Source: Chionis minor
Taxonomy: Eukaryota > Chordata > Aves > Charadriiformes > Chionididae
Direction of reading: 5' to 3'
Length of the DNA: 64,000 nucleotides
NCBI GenBank assembly: GCA_013398295.1
Contig: VZSF01003256.1
Location: 30,442-94,441 of the forward strand
The notes below the pieces were generated by a model. The model worked only from the letters and a program-made list of their open reading frames with translations. It had not been told where the DNA came from and made no database searches. The position numbers and the translations under genes were made by a program. Of this stretch, positions 1 through 12,658 are shown piece after piece; position 1 is the stretch's first letter; every line of letters starts with the position of its first letter.

Positions 1-507
1 TTTTCCCCCCTTTCATTTTTCATTAGTATTATCATTGTTACTTTTCAACGGAAAGAGGTTTTTAGGAACCCACAAATGAGCAAAGCAGGTACCTACCTCG
101 CCCAGGCGTTGTACTGCGAGTGAAACCGCTCCCTGCGGGGCACCGTGTTTCCTTCCAAACGCCCCAAAACGCGTCTCCGCAGGGACCAGCCCCGTAAACT
201 CGTCTCCTTTCCCACGTGCGTGTAATTCTCTCGCTCTTCTTTCCTTCCTGTTTCCTGGCCCATCAGCTGTCTCTGATGGAAGTGCGGGGTATCTTTCGAA
301 CTTGAAAACATCCACTGCTTGTCTCCTGCCGAATTTTTACTGGCATGTGGAAAGCGAGGCTCTGAGCCAGCTGCGAGGGGGGGGGAGAAAGGAAAGGGGG
401 GAAGAGGATGCTGACAGCAAAAGGAAAAAGTTTGCTCATAAAAATGATGATGACGCTTGTTTGCAATCCCAGATTTTCATTTTATCGTGCGTTCTTTTTC
501 TTCCTCT

Positions 508-508
<1 letters not shown>
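1..508. other. No gene recognised
   Basis: Mixed sequence with several CpG at 120-230 and a G9 run near 377. Small frames of 67-103 codons overlap on both strands and have no known domain. The plus-strand frame at 302-613 runs through the poly-A as polylysine and is spurious. Confidence 0.6.

Positions 509-545
<37 letters not shown>
509..545 (+). repeat. Poly-A run, 37 bases
   Basis: This is an uninterrupted A37, the longest homopolymer in the window. I see no recognisable retroelement on either side that would make it a tail. Its true length may differ because such runs are error-prone in sequencing. Confidence 0.95.
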
Positions 546-547
<2 letters not shown>

Positions 548-689
548 AAAAAAACCAGCAAAAGGGATACTGGTCTGGGTATGATAAGTGAGATATTAAG
601 TAAATGTATTTAAAAGGAGCAGAAAATGATCAGTGAGAGGCTGGGAGTTGGGGAGGCGAGAGGAGAAGAAAAAGCAAATGCGTGTAAGT

Positions 690-1000
690 AAAAAAAAATG
701 TCTACTGCAGAATTTTTCAGGTGTGAAATTTCCTGGTACTATTTATTTATACATGGGCGTTCAAATAACTCGCGGTATGTCACAAAGCCGGCAAAGCAGC
801 TGATTCAAAGGGGTTAAAATTTTTATTGAAATGGAAATTTGCTTTCTTTTCTTCTTTTTTTTTTTTCCTCTCCGAGCTGTGCACACTCTATATAATTTAC
901 ATATATTTTTAATTAAAAGTAATTCTAATTAACAAAAGAGGTATACCTGTGCGTCAGCAACTGAGAATGTGGGTGTGAATGCAGGGGAATGCCAGTATGT
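690..1000. other. AT-rich block, candidate conserved noncoding DNA
   Basis: It contains ATTTATTTATACATGG, a TCF/LEF-like ATTCAAAGGG near 803-812, TAATTAAAAGTAATTCTAATT and AATTTACATATAT. Sequence diversity is high and simple repeats are few. Whether it is conserved cannot be judged from one genome. Confidence 0.25.
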
Positions 1001-2200
1001 GCGTGGGAGGGATTACAGACAGGTATCCGAAGCCGTGTAGCTGAGAAGAAAAAAATAATCCCTACCTAGCTACGCTTTCCTATTCTTGTGTGCCAATTTA
1101 TGTCTAATAAATACCACATGCTCTCAACGGCAAGGGACCTGCCCACCTATTTTTAATTTTTTCTTGGGTTTGGGGAGGGTTTTTTTGGTTCTTTCTGCTG
1201 GATGGCAGTATTTTTACTTATTTCTGGCGTACCACAGGAGGTAGAGCATCCCAGTGGAGAGGCTGCTGGGCGGTGATGGGATCAGCTTGAGACTGCTGTG
1301 CCTGGGGCTTTGTGTTTCTCCGCTACAAAACTGGGTCCCCCAGGTCCTTCCCATCTAACCCCTTCCCAAGGGAGATGTTCTCCTGGGGTCACTTTCCCAT
1401 AGAGGCAGATTGTGAAGCGACCTCGGGAATCCGGGTAGGGGCACCAGGAAGCCCTCGTGGAGGTGGAGCTGCCCCCAGTTCCCATTCAGGTGGGGGTCAG
1501 TGGGGGATGTCCGGCCCAGGGGAGGTGTGGGGCCGTGCCCCAGCCTCGGCAAAGGAGGGAAGGATGCTGGATGCTTCACGGATTGGAAACAAGATGGGAA
1601 AATCAACTCCAGAGAAATAAAGAGATTGTACCTGAGAAACTCAGCAGAAAGGTCTCCTCCACGTGGCTGGTGAACCAGAACCACCCCAGGGAGAGGCATG
1701 ACTGTGTCCTGGGAATGAAGTGTCCCCAGCCTGTCCCAGCGGCGGCAGCTCCTCTGGCTGCAGCAGTGGCACTGCCAACGGTGGGTGGCCTCCTGTGCAC
1801 CAGAGATCCGGGGACACCTTGCGAAGGGGCCGAAAGTGAGTAGGATTAGTAGAGTCTCTTCAAAGGTGATGCTCCCACCGAGCTGTCACACGGCAGGTGG
1901 GACCTGGGGGACGGCGTCTGCTGGGACTATCCCAGTGCTGGCTAAAACGCAGCTTTCTCTCTTGGGCTGTCTCTGCTTTTGCTGTTTTGGCTTGCAACAA
2001 CCGAGTTTCCTAAATGTTGGGTTCGACACAGTCAAAACGCGACGCTGTGCTACCCTGGGAGCTCTCTCCGGGTATCGGCCACGTTTGCAGGCAGAAGGAG
2101 ATGCAGGCATCACGTAACCCTTCTGCGGGCATGGCCGGGACCTCAAGTTATACGCAAAGCTGTTTGTCTTCGTGGAGCCGCCCCCAGGGAATTGCTCACA
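1001..2200. other. No gene recognised
   Basis: GC-rich in 1250-2160 with overlapping frames of up to 128 codons in five frames, typical of stop-poor DNA. Apart from the potential G-quadruplex I see nothing specific. Confidence 0.6.
1492..1532 (+). other. Potential G-quadruplex
   Basis: G-runs at 1492-1496, 1502-1506, 1519-1522 and 1529-1532 give four tracts of four or five G. One loop is 12 nt long, so stability is uncertain. Confidence 0.4.
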
Positions 2201-2204
2201 TGCT

Positions 2205-2450
2205 GCATTGCTCAGTAAATCACATGCTGTTCCTCCAGAACATGCAGTCGTTCAAGATTAATGACTGGGTAAATTGCATTTTGAGCTAAGGAATAAAAAA
2301 TTACACTGTATTTCGCCGTCAATTACATTGTACTTTCCAGGCTTCGTTATCCCACTGATAATCATGTAATCATCTTATCACTATATGGTAATTTACATGT
2401 AATTAAATGGCCAGTGGTTACTCTCTAAGTAAAGAGGTCTTACCAGAAAT
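2205..2450. other. AT-rich block, candidate conserved noncoding DNA
   Basis: It contains many ATTA/TAAT cores, ATCATGTAATCATC, ATTTACATGTAATTAAATGG and AGAACATGCAGT. The block is unique sequence bordered by GC-rich DNA. No coding frame. Confidence 0.3.
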
Positions 2451-4430
2451 GTGTGCCATGCATCTCAAAGAGCATTAAGGAAACTAAACCCACATGGTAA
2501 ATTATTTCTCAAGCTTCGGAAGGAAAGCCTCAAGCTTTCAACTTGACTAATTTCCCCCGAGTTCCTTGCATTATTTTCTTGGCTCTCCGGGGAACTGCCG
2601 AGGCTCTTTGGTGGAGTCCACACCGCCGTGATGGGCTCCAGTCACTGGGTTTTGGCTGTTGAAAAGCCAGGTAGCTCCCTGCGGAGACGGCTTTGTGGAA
2701 CCACATTGGCATGAGGAGCAAGGAGGCCATCAGTGGCAGGAGGATGGACCTGTCACACCAGTAAAATCTGGGATGAAGGCAAAGGTGGGTGGGAAGATGC
2801 AATACATCCTTCTCCTCCTCTTCTTGAAGACATTGTTAGTGGCTCCTGCTTCCCTACGGCAGTCCTGGTCTTTAGCCTTGATGGAACCCAGTTGTGCCGT
2901 ATGTGCACAGCCTGCTCCTCCGTTTCCATGAGTAGGACTGTGAGGAGTCAGCTGGGAGGTGAAAGGAAAAGGTGACTCGTTCCAAGGCCCACAGTGACTC
3001 CCAGCCTGGATGTGAACGAGCCTGGTCTATGTTGAGCCTTGAGCAACAGCCTGTACTTCTTCCCAAGTGGCCCAAAACACTACTGGGACCTGCCAAGGAG
3101 GTGGGTGTTCTCTCCCTTTGGTTGTGATTTTGTGTCACAAAGAACCTGAAGTGATTTCCTTCATTTCGCTTCTTACAGACTTACTCCTTAGGAGAGAATG
3201 ATGACAATGACAACAACAATAAACAAACAATAAACAAACACACAAATTAGGGAAAAAATTATATAGGAGTTACTGTCATTGAAAAAAATTGGACAAAAGA
3301 GGTTGCAAAATTCACCCTATTCAGAGCTAAACTGTCAATTCATCCGTAAGCAGCCTCAAAACCTGAGGAAGACCAACCCAGCGTGGTACAAGGGACCCAG
3401 CACGGCCACCACCACCCCTTCCCTTCTTTCCTACAGGTCCCAGGAGCCATAAAAAAAAATCCCCAGCGTTGCCTGGTGGTTTCCCATAAGCATCACTGAG
3501 GGTGTTGGGAGTGGGCTGGACCTGACGTGCTTCTGCCATGGGCTGGGGACTGGGATGGTGGAAAAGTCGAGGAGAGCTGGCCTTGCTGGGGGGATGACCC
3601 GTGTCCCCAGAATTCCAAAGGGAGCTCAGTGGAGGAAGAGAGCTGGTGTGGTGGATGGAGAAGGCAATGGTGGCCCGTCCTTCTCCTCATGGGCCGTGGA
3701 CCTCCTTGCCTCAAACCTCTCCCTTTTGGTGAGGAGCCTTGGAGCGAGCTCACTGCTCCGGCAGCATGGAGAGTAGCCGTGAAACATCCCCAGGCAGAGG
3801 AAAAACAGGGTTTCATCGACGAACCGTAACAAATAAGTGCAGGCCGCGCAATTCCTCCAAGTGGAGGAGGAGAGAAAGAAACCGAATCTCTGCTAAAAAC
3901 CTCTTTTCAAGAGCGAAAGTGAATTCCCAGGCTGCGGTCACAACGCTGTTTTTTCAGCTGCCTTCCTGGGCTAAAATACTCCCTGCAGTTACCACGGCTC
4001 GTACCTGGGGAGGCTGCGGATGCCCCGAGCAGGCACACAGAGAGCTCTTTGTCTGCCCCTATCAGCTCACCCCCGGATTTCAAGCTCCAACAGTTAGGAT
4101 GCCGGGTGGTTTTGGGAAGTGGTTTTGCCCCACCGTGGTACCCGCAGGCATCAGCAGCTCCCAAGCCCCCACTGGTGAGGGTTTTCCCTAGGGCCAAGGA
4201 TGCTCCAGAGGGGCAAAGTCACCCTTCTCCTGCTTGGTGCCGCCCCAGGCTGCGCTCCCAGGGTAGAGCCGACCTCCCGAAAGCTGCCTTTGTGCCTCGA
4301 GGGCTGAGGGAAAAAAATACCCCAAAGCCTCAGGATTCTTGCTCATAAATCCAGCCCACAATATCATAGATTTTACGGCGCTGCCAACTCTGACAATTTT
4401 ATGATGGGTCTCATGTGATTTGCAGAAGTG
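2451..4430. other. No gene recognised
   Basis: Unique DNA of moderate GC, with a CAAA-type tract near 3.2 kb. The longest frame (3739-4191, 150 codons) is serine/arginine- and proline-rich without any domain. Confidence 0.6.
3200..3245 (+). repeat. CAA/CAAA-type low-complexity tract
   Basis: The tract is made of 'gatgacaatgacaacaac' followed by repeated AATAAACAAACA units. Confidence 0.85.
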
Positions 4431-4433
4431 TTG

Positions 4434-4480
4434 TGTTTTTTTTTTCTTTTTTTTTTTTTTTTTTTCTCTTTTTCTCCTGC
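4434..4480 (+). repeat. Polypyrimidine (T-rich) tract
   Basis: More than 40 nearly pure pyrimidines, mostly T, lead into CTCCTGCAG at 4474-4482. Confidence 0.95.
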
Positions 4481-4599
4481 AGTTCTCAGTTCCTGGAGTC
4501 CTGTGATTACGAGAGACTCTCAGGGGATTCTGACTCTTCCCCCCTCCCCCTCAGTTTTTTCTTCTTTGTTGGGTTTTAGGTTATATAATAAAGTTGGAA

Positions 4600-4672
4600 A
4601 TTCTACTGGAGAGGAAAGTGAGGCAGGGAAAAGAAATGACTTGTCTGGAGGTGGGACTAGAACTCATCACCA
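4600..4672 (-). mobile_element. MIR-like SINE remnant
   Basis: The plus strand reads GAGAGGAAAGTGAGGCAGGG, 'aatgacttgtctgg', then 'gggactagaactcatcac'. This is the order of the reverse complement of the MIR core ('gaggaaactgaggc', 'tgacttgcccaagg', 'gggatttgaaccca'). MIR is an ancient tRNA-derived SINE found across amniotes. The copy is short and diverged, so the call rests on the order of blocks. Confidence 0.5.
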
Positions 4673-6099
4673 GACAAAAAATATTTTGCTTTTTTCTTTT
4701 TTTTTTTGCTTTCGTTTGAGTTCTCTCTGGAAAAGTGGATGCTTTTGCTGCATTTTTTTTTTTGAATAGTAAAAGTTTCAAAGTTTTAAGTGAATGGAAA
4801 ATATTCAGAAAGTGGCTTGAATAAATTCCCACCTCCCAAAAAGGAGAAATATTTTGTTTACATTTAGAAGATTCTACTCTCTTGAAATTTCAAAGGAAAT
4901 GTTTCATCCTGAAGCCATTTCAGAGTGAAAAACTGATGTGTTTCACTTGGAACCCACCACACCCGACGGCTCCGATGTCTTCTGCTTCCCTTGTTTGGTT
5001 GAAACAAACCCAACGGCCTCAGTACCTGGTTCTGACTGTGCTTTGCTGAGGGTTTTGCAGGCTTTACCCTCCAGCTGGGAGGACTCGGCTGCGGTAAAGC
5101 ATAGTTAAAAGTCAGCAAGTGTCTGCCATGGTTCCCCAATGAGATAAATAAATTAATTCTGGTGCTGAACAGAAGGGCTGGTGGTGGGGTGACGCTGCTG
5201 GTTGGAGCATCCTGGCCTGGCTGTGCTCTTAGCATCGCCCCTCTCCTGGGAATACCCAGGCAATGCCCGTTGCTGCCCATCAGGAGGAGGAGAGTCCTGT
5301 GGGGTCTGCACCTGCCCTGAGTTAGGTGGCAGCAGCTGGAGACAATTCCCAGGGCTTCCCACCAGCACCATTTCCACCTGGATAAGCCCTCCCACCACAG
5401 GGATTCAAGGCAGAGGCAAGACCAAGGTTGGGCTTTGCTGTGGAGGTTTTGCATCAGCAGTTCAGCAATGGTGTTGCTGTGGGGAGGAGCATACTTAAGT
5501 GTAAGTAAAAAATGGGGATGTGATGAGGAGGTGGAAATGGGTCCCCGTGAATGGGTTTCTATGTAACCTGTGTGGTGGTCTCACTCAGGGGTGTATAACG
5601 TGCTATGAGCTGGGGGGGTTTGGCCTCTGCTTAAGACCGAACCAGTGACTTATAATCTGCCTCCAGGCCAAAAAATATTGCTTGAGTTATGAACAGAAAG
5701 AATAGCCTGAAATTGGAGGGGGGAAGGGGCAGAAACCTGCTGCAGCGCATAGTGAGCCCTTTAATAGCGAGGGACTGAGGGCTCTGGTAGTGCTTATATC
5801 TATAAATGCTGGTGTTGAGATGTTTTTGTTGCATAAGGCCAAACAAGTATATTATTATTTTTATTATCGTGATGATAATAATATACTGCTGCTCTTCCTC
5901 TGCTTTGTGTGATCTGGCATGGGGAGAGCACCATTACTAATGCATGTCTGTATCCCTGTGGGGCTTTGCGGTGTTGTGATATCCCCACCGCTAGCTCTAG
6001 CGCTCCCAAAGTCATCAATATTTCACTTCAGGTTTTAGCTAGACCTGGGCTGTGATGAATCAGAAATTTGTTTGTTGTCCCAGGGGTTTTCAGGGAAAT
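4673..6099. other. No gene recognised
   Basis: It holds a short ATT-type tract near 5.86 kb. A 196-codon minus-strand frame (4864-5454) is tryptophan/leucine-rich at its start and has no recognisable domain or splice context. Confidence 0.6.
5848..5885 (+). repeat. ATT/ATA-type low-complexity tract
   Basis: TATTATTATTTTTATTATCG is followed by GATGATAATAATATA. It is a simple AT-rich trinucleotide-like tract. Confidence 0.85.
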
Positions 6100-6775
6100 G
6101 TTCGCATCAAAAGGTAATGAGGCGGTCACGATGGAGTACTATTTCCTCTTTTCCTGCTCTTGGTGTCAGGACTTCAAATACATCCTTTATGATCACATCC
6201 ATGGACATGCTTGCTATGTTTCTGCTCATACAGCTTAGGCTGCAGCTCATCTGTGCTGCAACGCTGCATAGTTGGCTCCTGTTCAACTGGTTGTTCACCA
6301 GGCTCCCCCTGGTCCTTTTCTGCAATGCTGCTTCCCAGCCCCAGTCTGTTGTATGGGATTGTCCGTGTCAGAGGCGGGGCTTTGCCTTTGAACCTTGGAA
6401 ACTTCATGAGGTTCCTGCCATCCCACTTCTTCAGCTTGTTGGCATCCCTCCGCCTAGCAGCTCTGCCTTCCAGTGTGTTGGCTGCTCCCCCGGTTTGGTA
6501 TCATCTGCAAACTTGGTGAGGTTGTGCTCTGTACCGTCATCCTGGTCGTTAATATATTGATATTAAAAAGCAGTGGTGCCATACTGATCCTTGAGGGATG
6601 CTGTCAGTTATCAACCACCAGCTGGACTTTCTGCTGCTAATGATCACCCTTTGCACCTGATGGTCCAGCCAATTTTCCACCCACTTTGTTATCTACTTAT
6701 CCAGCCTGTTCATGGTCAATTTGACTTGGAGAACACAATGGGAGACTGTCAAAGGCTGTTGCAGGTCCTGATGCC
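6100..6775 (-). mobile_element. Old, degraded CR1 LINE fragment (ORF2 reverse transcriptase region)
   Basis: Read on the minus strand, this stretch resembles the middle of CR1 ORF2, the endonuclease/reverse transcriptase protein of the avian LINE. The clearest part is an in-frame segment reading NDQDDGTEHNLTKFADDT, whose FADD box (minus strand, about 6497-6511) is the reverse transcriptase catalytic motif. Upstream in the element (6720-6775) the DNA still aligns to the 'AFDTVSHSILL' region, read here as a shifted FDSLPL. Downstream, pieces such as MKF, YNRLGLGSSIAEKDQG and an alanine/lysine-rich tract follow in the order expected for CR1. Several frameshifts and stops show that it is long dead. 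The element is truncated at both ends; the low-coordinate limit near 6100 is uncertain because similarity fades. CR1 identity is from knowledge of the family. Its strong decay compared with the copy at the window end suggests an old insertion. Confidence 0.9.
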
Positions 6776-9700
6776 CATCAGAAACTTAGGCTGGGGGGTC
6801 CCCCAACATTTTTACATCTCAAGATCACTGGAAACCTGAGGACATCCACACGCACCTTCTTCCTCAGAGCTTTTAATTAGAAATGCTGTGGCCCACTAAA
6901 ACACAGGAGAGTTGTTGTGGGGCACACTTCTGGGGGAAGCAAGCCTGGCTGAAAAGCTAGGTTAGTGTGATGTATTTGCTGCTGCTCAAGGAGTCTTGGC
7001 TGCCCTGCTTGAGCTTGGCGCTCGGCATGCCCAGGCAGGGAAGGAGAGGTAATTCCAGACTCGGAGAGCTTTTAATTTAAGGCAGAGGGTCAATGGACCA
7101 CGGATGGTCCACGATGCCGTAAGCAGTCTGGAGCTGGTCGGTGAGTTATGAGAGCGTGTGCCTGTGCACAGACACTTTAACAGCCTCACTGAGTGACAGG
7201 CACCAGTATTACTATTGGGTAGATGCCAGTCAAGGTGGTGATGACAAACCCAGCTTGGCAGTGACTGCAGCACTTGCCTGCACAGGGAGCGAACAATAAA
7301 ACCCCGTTTTGGTTCATTTCCAAGCGTCCTACCCTGAGATTGTGTGGCAAGGGAAGGAGGCGGCACTGGGAAGCCAGGGTCATGGGCCACAGGTGACACA
7401 ACCTGGCACTGCTGGGTGACCTTCAAAGCCTCCCAAAACATTTTGCAAAGGAAATTAAATACCACTATTGGACCAATGTGGATAATGGCTTTTTTTTTAA
7501 GGTGTTTTTAACCAGCACCAAAACACTGCTTAGGCTTGAATGACATCATTTGCTTGGCTTACAAAGAAATAATTGTACTTTTCCCTCCATTTTTAAACAA
7601 AACACCTGAAACAATAAAGTGTGTTTCCATGTAAAAGCATCTCCTAGAATAGGAAACATCAAAGCTGCTTAAGCTTTAACATAAAACATTGCTGCTGGGA
7701 TGGGAGGTGAGGGTAGTTCTCATAGCAGTTGCCGAATCCTTTTGTAAGGGCAATTTGATCTAATCTGCTTTTTATTTAGGGGAGAAATCTCCCAGTTCTC
7801 GCTTGGTGCCAATCTATCACCCCAAAACGTTGCTCAGCTCCAATGAGTATTCAAAAGAAAAACGAAGCACAGCAAAGTCAGGATTAGGAACCCAAAGGGC
7901 CACCTCATTCCTAGCTGTGCTGTAGCATTAAATAAAAATAATAAAATTCTAAAGTCTTAAGTATTTTCCTAATGTCTGTCTTCCAGACATGGTGATTCAG
8001 TCTAGGCCAACACTTGAAGACTCTTGCCTGTCAGGAAGTGAGCTCTTGGTCTGAGCAGGATTATCACCGTCACAGGGTATTGCTGATCCTTATATGGGAT
8101 TATTTTTAATGGTGGTTTGCTTGGATTTTACTCGTATTTACACAGCTGTTAATAAAGTACAGGAAAGTTGTGTAGGATATCTCCTTTCTCATCTGATTGT
8201 GGCAGCTTTTAGGACAACTTTTAGCAACTTGATCAGTTATTGATGGAGGGGGCAAGAACCCCCTCGGTTCATTGGCTGGGTCCAGGCTGTAGCGCTGTCT
8301 CTTATTCCGGCTGGCAGACAGCGCCTGGCCTTTCCAGGAGGACTGACTTCCAGGAGCAGGAGAGGTGGCCCTACGCCTGAGAGGTGCAGCTAGCTGAGAC
8401 GTAACGGTAGCTATATAAAACCTAAATTAGGACTTAATCTGAAGCCAAATCTGGAGGCTTTGTGAGCCAGGAAAAGTTTAACAGGTACTATTTAAAGAGT
8501 GGACTACCTTGAGAAACTCTTCAAGCTCTATGTCTTTGTACCAAGAACCCTCAACCATACTCAGCATGAAATCTTTAATTCTGCCTTTTTGTTGAAGGTG
8601 GTTGAATGTGGCTCATGAAGGTAAAAAGCTCCCAAGAGACAGCTGCAGTGATTTGAATAGGCTCATTTCTTTTGGCAATTAAGCTACAATGTACTCTAGA
8701 CCATCTAGTCCTCAGCCAAAATGCTTTTTAGTCTTGTCTGCAGCAGGGCTGCTATTGGGATTCCAGTAGGAATATTGCTGTAGACAGGTTACATATGTGC
8801 CCATGCAGGGCTAGGCTGCAAAAAAGGTCTTGTGGGTGGGTTTTTTTTTTTCCTGAGCTTGAGCCATCCTGATAAAGTTCAGCGTAGTGGAACTGTATTA
8901 ATTGAATCCTGTGCTGTTGGGAGCCTGCCCTCCTGCAGGACAGATGAGTGGGATCACTGAGGGGATAAGTTATTTGTACATTAATGATAACAGAAAGTTC
9001 AGCCATTGTCCAGACCCGGCTTGTGCAGCTCGTTGCCTGTACGGCTTGGAATTCAATCAAGGGTGTGATACTTGCCCGGAGAAGTGGGATGAAATGACAG
9101 GATAAAAAGAGTAAAGTGGCAAAACCAGGGAACTCCTCCCCTGCCCCAGGCTCCAGTAAAAGACCAGCAAACATGGGTTTATTCTCACAGGCTGGAGTGA
9201 CCCCGGCACCCGGCAGGGAGGTGCTCCTTCCGAAGTGCTCCATGCCGCTGTTCGTGGCAAGCAAGCAGCTCCTTGGTGACACAACCCTGAGCTGTCCTCT
9301 GCTCCCGTTGCTCATGTGAGTGCTGAAGGGCCTCTTTATTAGTGTCAGTGATGACCATGACCTTTCTGTTCAGTCTCTGTGAGAGTTCACGGTGCTCCCC
9401 CACGCTGGGGAGGAATCGGACTGGAGACCTGGCAGTGCTTCCTCCCCACCCGCCTCCCAGTTTTAGGTGAGATGGAGAAATCTTCAGGCTACCTGCCTCC
9501 ATTTCTTGAAGGGAAGGAGATGAGGGGAAATGGAGGAAAACCCCTTCCATCGCTGTAATTTTTGAGACATAAAAGCTTTTCTTTGAGAGCAAATCCTCTT
9601 TTTTTTTTTTTTTGGTTTTTTTTTTAACTCCTCGTGGCATTAGGGCTCAAGAAATTCCTTGGAAAATAATTTGTCAAGGCCCTGACTGATCAAAGACGTA

Positions 9701-12658
9701 TATAAAAGGACCCTTTTTTTTTAAGGGGGAAAAATCCCCCTCCGAGCTCAGAATGAATTGGCAATTCATTTACTAACTGTCAGATAAAGTAGCTCAATCC
9801 CTATCACGTCTTTAGCTGGAGCTGTGGCCAGAAGGAAGCAATTCTCGGCCCACTGTGCGTACATGTTTGGGGTATGTTAGTGATTAGGGTATTCCTGCCT
9901 GGGGGATGCAGAAAGATATGACTCAGATTCGCAAAAGAGCCATAAATCTCCCTCCTTTTATTCAAAATGTGTGTTTTATAGCCATTTCCTGGCCAATTTC
10001 TGCCTTGAATAAATATGTAACATATCTGTGTGTGTATAGTTTTTTTTAGGTCCAAGTATTGGGCTCCCTCTCAAGAGTGAACTGTCTGCTCAGGAAAAGT
10101 TTGAACGTGGTTCTCTGCTGGTTTTTTCATTCCCAGAAAAATCCCTCATTGAGCCTTAATTGGCTGAACAGTGTCCTGGCGGCACCTGCTCCTGTTCTTG
10201 CTCCTCTGCGGTGGGGTGACCTGGAAGTGAAATGGGTGGGAGATATGACTCAAAGGACCCCAAAAGGGTCATCCAGGCCTCAAGATGGGATCAACTAGAT
10301 TGAAAACTGGAAGTTTTGGTCCACAGGCTCAGGCAGGATTTTGGTAATCTCAGCCATGGGCCAGGCTTCCCACTGCACTGGATTTGAATGTCAACAGCAA
10401 GTGAAGTTCAAAAGCTCAGTAGGTGCTCTGCTAACATCCATGACTGTGGTGTTGGAGCCCACTTGTCTCTGCAGCCAAAATCACTTCTAGTTCCCAGTTT
10501 GTAGGTGACAATATACTTCCAGCCAGTGGTACCAGCCTTTCCCCATCTCAAGAAATGCATGCTTCATGTAAGGTGTCCCGCCTTAGCCTCCCATCCCACA
10601 TCCCTTACAACTGACTTGTCTCCCAGTTTATTGCTCCCACAGTCTCTTTTCCACCCCTGTTTCCTGAGTGTCGTCTCTGTCTGGGTGATATGGAAAGGAC
10701 AACATGGATCCAAAGGAAAAGGCAGGAGGAGATGGACAGCAATGCAGGAGGAAGTAAAGGCAGGGATATTTCTCTGTTCTTAGGTCTCCATCATAGGCTG
10801 CACAAGTAGAAATGCTTGCTGTCTTTTAATCATGTTATCTTTTGGAATGTCTTTCAGTGGTGTTACTATTTTGGCTGTAATTCTTCACTGAAATGAGCTG
10901 AAGTGGCTGAGAAATGGTCACTGGGAAGAGGCTGAATCATTTGCTCTTCTCCACGTTTAGCCGAAGGGTGAGTCCCAGGAAGAACAGCAGAAACACCTCT
11001 GCTCTTGGAGAGTAATACCGTGAAGCTTTCAATCAGCATCCTGCTCTCCCAAGTCACACAGAAGGCTGATTCCCTTTAGTAAAACAACAGGAAAACCCAT
11101 CCTCTTTGCAAGGAAAACAGTAAAAGTTCGGGGTCTGGCATTGCTGGTACTTTATTTTTAGCTCTTCCTTCTAATCCTTTAAGCCCGTAGTTCCTTTCTG
11201 TTTCCTTTTCCCCTAAACCAGGAGCTGCAATCATTTGGCCCCAATTCAAAGCCTCAAAGCCAACGGCAAACCTCCCAGATCCCATGCCAGAGAAGCCTGG
11301 TAGGGGCCTAAGGTTTATCTCGTGGAGTGCTCGATCTGAACGCTGCTGAAGTTGGTGGGAATCTTACCACCAACCCCGAGGAGCTTTTTTTACCATGCCC
11401 TTAAACATACCCTGCCTATCTGTCAGTATCCTGAGTGTACATGTTATTTAAAAATAACACGTGTGGTTGCAAGGAACAGCCTCGAAAAGTTTCCTAAACT
11501 TTGGTCCAAGATTAGACTTGATCTCACACATGCATAAACAATGTGGTGCCTCAAAAAAGGATAAACCAAGAAAGACATAGCAGAGCGATGACCAGGGGAT
11601 CACGGGAATTTCTTCTAAAGGTAGATGGCAGAGGGCAGACTCGTTCACTGGAGTGAAATATGTGCGTGTACATGTGATTTGGATGCTCTGCAGGGGAAAG
11701 GCACTGTCAGGCTGCCCTTTCCTTGCTGTTCTTTGCTGCTTCTCAGCGATCTCTTTTGGATGAACATGGGCTTCTCGTTGCAGGTTTAGACCCTTCCATG
11801 AGCCATTTCCACCATATGAATAGTCTTGTGACTCTGAGTGCCAGGGGATATTTATTCCCTTGAATTATTTACCTCTTTGCTCTTGCTACTACCTCTGCAT
11901 CAGGAACTACTGTTACTGGTGTCATTTATTAGCAGAAGAAATTACTTCTGGGGAGCTCCCAAGTGCTAACGCTACTGATTCTGTACTTGGTGGGAGAGTT
12001 TGATTTCAAATCAAAGAATGGCGGATCTGAAACCCTCCAGACAAGTGTCTTTCAGCTGTGGCTGAAGCTTTCAGCTTCATTTCTCACCCCCCTCTCACCG
12101 GTATCTCCATTTAAGGCCCACTCATGTAAACATTTATAAGCACATGGTGGTTTTAACAATGATTCATCCTATTAAAGTCAAAGTGGCTACTCACAGGATA
12201 GTTTCCAGAACTAGGCAATAGATATAAAAAGGGCAGAGACCATGACTTTTCTGTGCTATCTCAAGTGGCTAACACTTTAGACACAACAGGCTCAATTTCA
12301 GAGGAGCTGGTCTCCCTTGGCTATATAATAAAGCTGCTTAGGAACATGATTTTTCCTTTTTTTCCCCCCTCTAAGAAATCCTGTCTGTTCAAACATCCCA
12401 ATCAGGCTGAGGTTGTTGGGGCAACCCAAGGTTTTCGGGCAGCTCCAGCAATGGTTCAGGGCAGCAGTCCCATGTAAATTGTCCTGGGGGGAGGAGAGTG
12501 GGATGCGACTTTCTGTGCACAGTGAGCTTCTATTACCAGCCAGGAAAAAAACCCCCACCACCTACCAAAATCAAGTTGTGACATACTAGCTTTTCATTTT
12601 TTGACCCAGAAAGAGCTTCAGGGCAGTAATAGAGAGATACCACTTCGTACATCTTTTT
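6776..12658. other. No gene recognised
   Basis: Almost 6 kb of mostly unique DNA with several AT-rich patches (7.5-8.2 kb and 9.7-10.05 kb) and short T-runs. The minus-strand frames 6986-7465, 8752-9315 and 9185-9640 reach 151-187 codons and have no domain. I see no further repeat that I can name. Confidence 0.6.
9599..9625 (+). repeat. Poly-T run interrupted by GG
   Basis: T15, GG, T10. No attached element is recognised. Confidence 0.9.

Noticed and set aside
302..613. Plus-strand frame encoding a polylysine protein
   Set aside because: It is produced by reading through the A37 run.
2018..2032. GGTTCGACAC as a tRNA B box
   Set aside because: No matching A box at the right distance and no cloverleaf. 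No tRNA gene was found anywhere in the window.
4864..5454. 196-codon minus-strand open frame with a leucine/tryptophan-rich start
   Set aside because: The start looks weakly like a signal peptide, but the remainder has no known fold or family and there is no promoter or exon structure.
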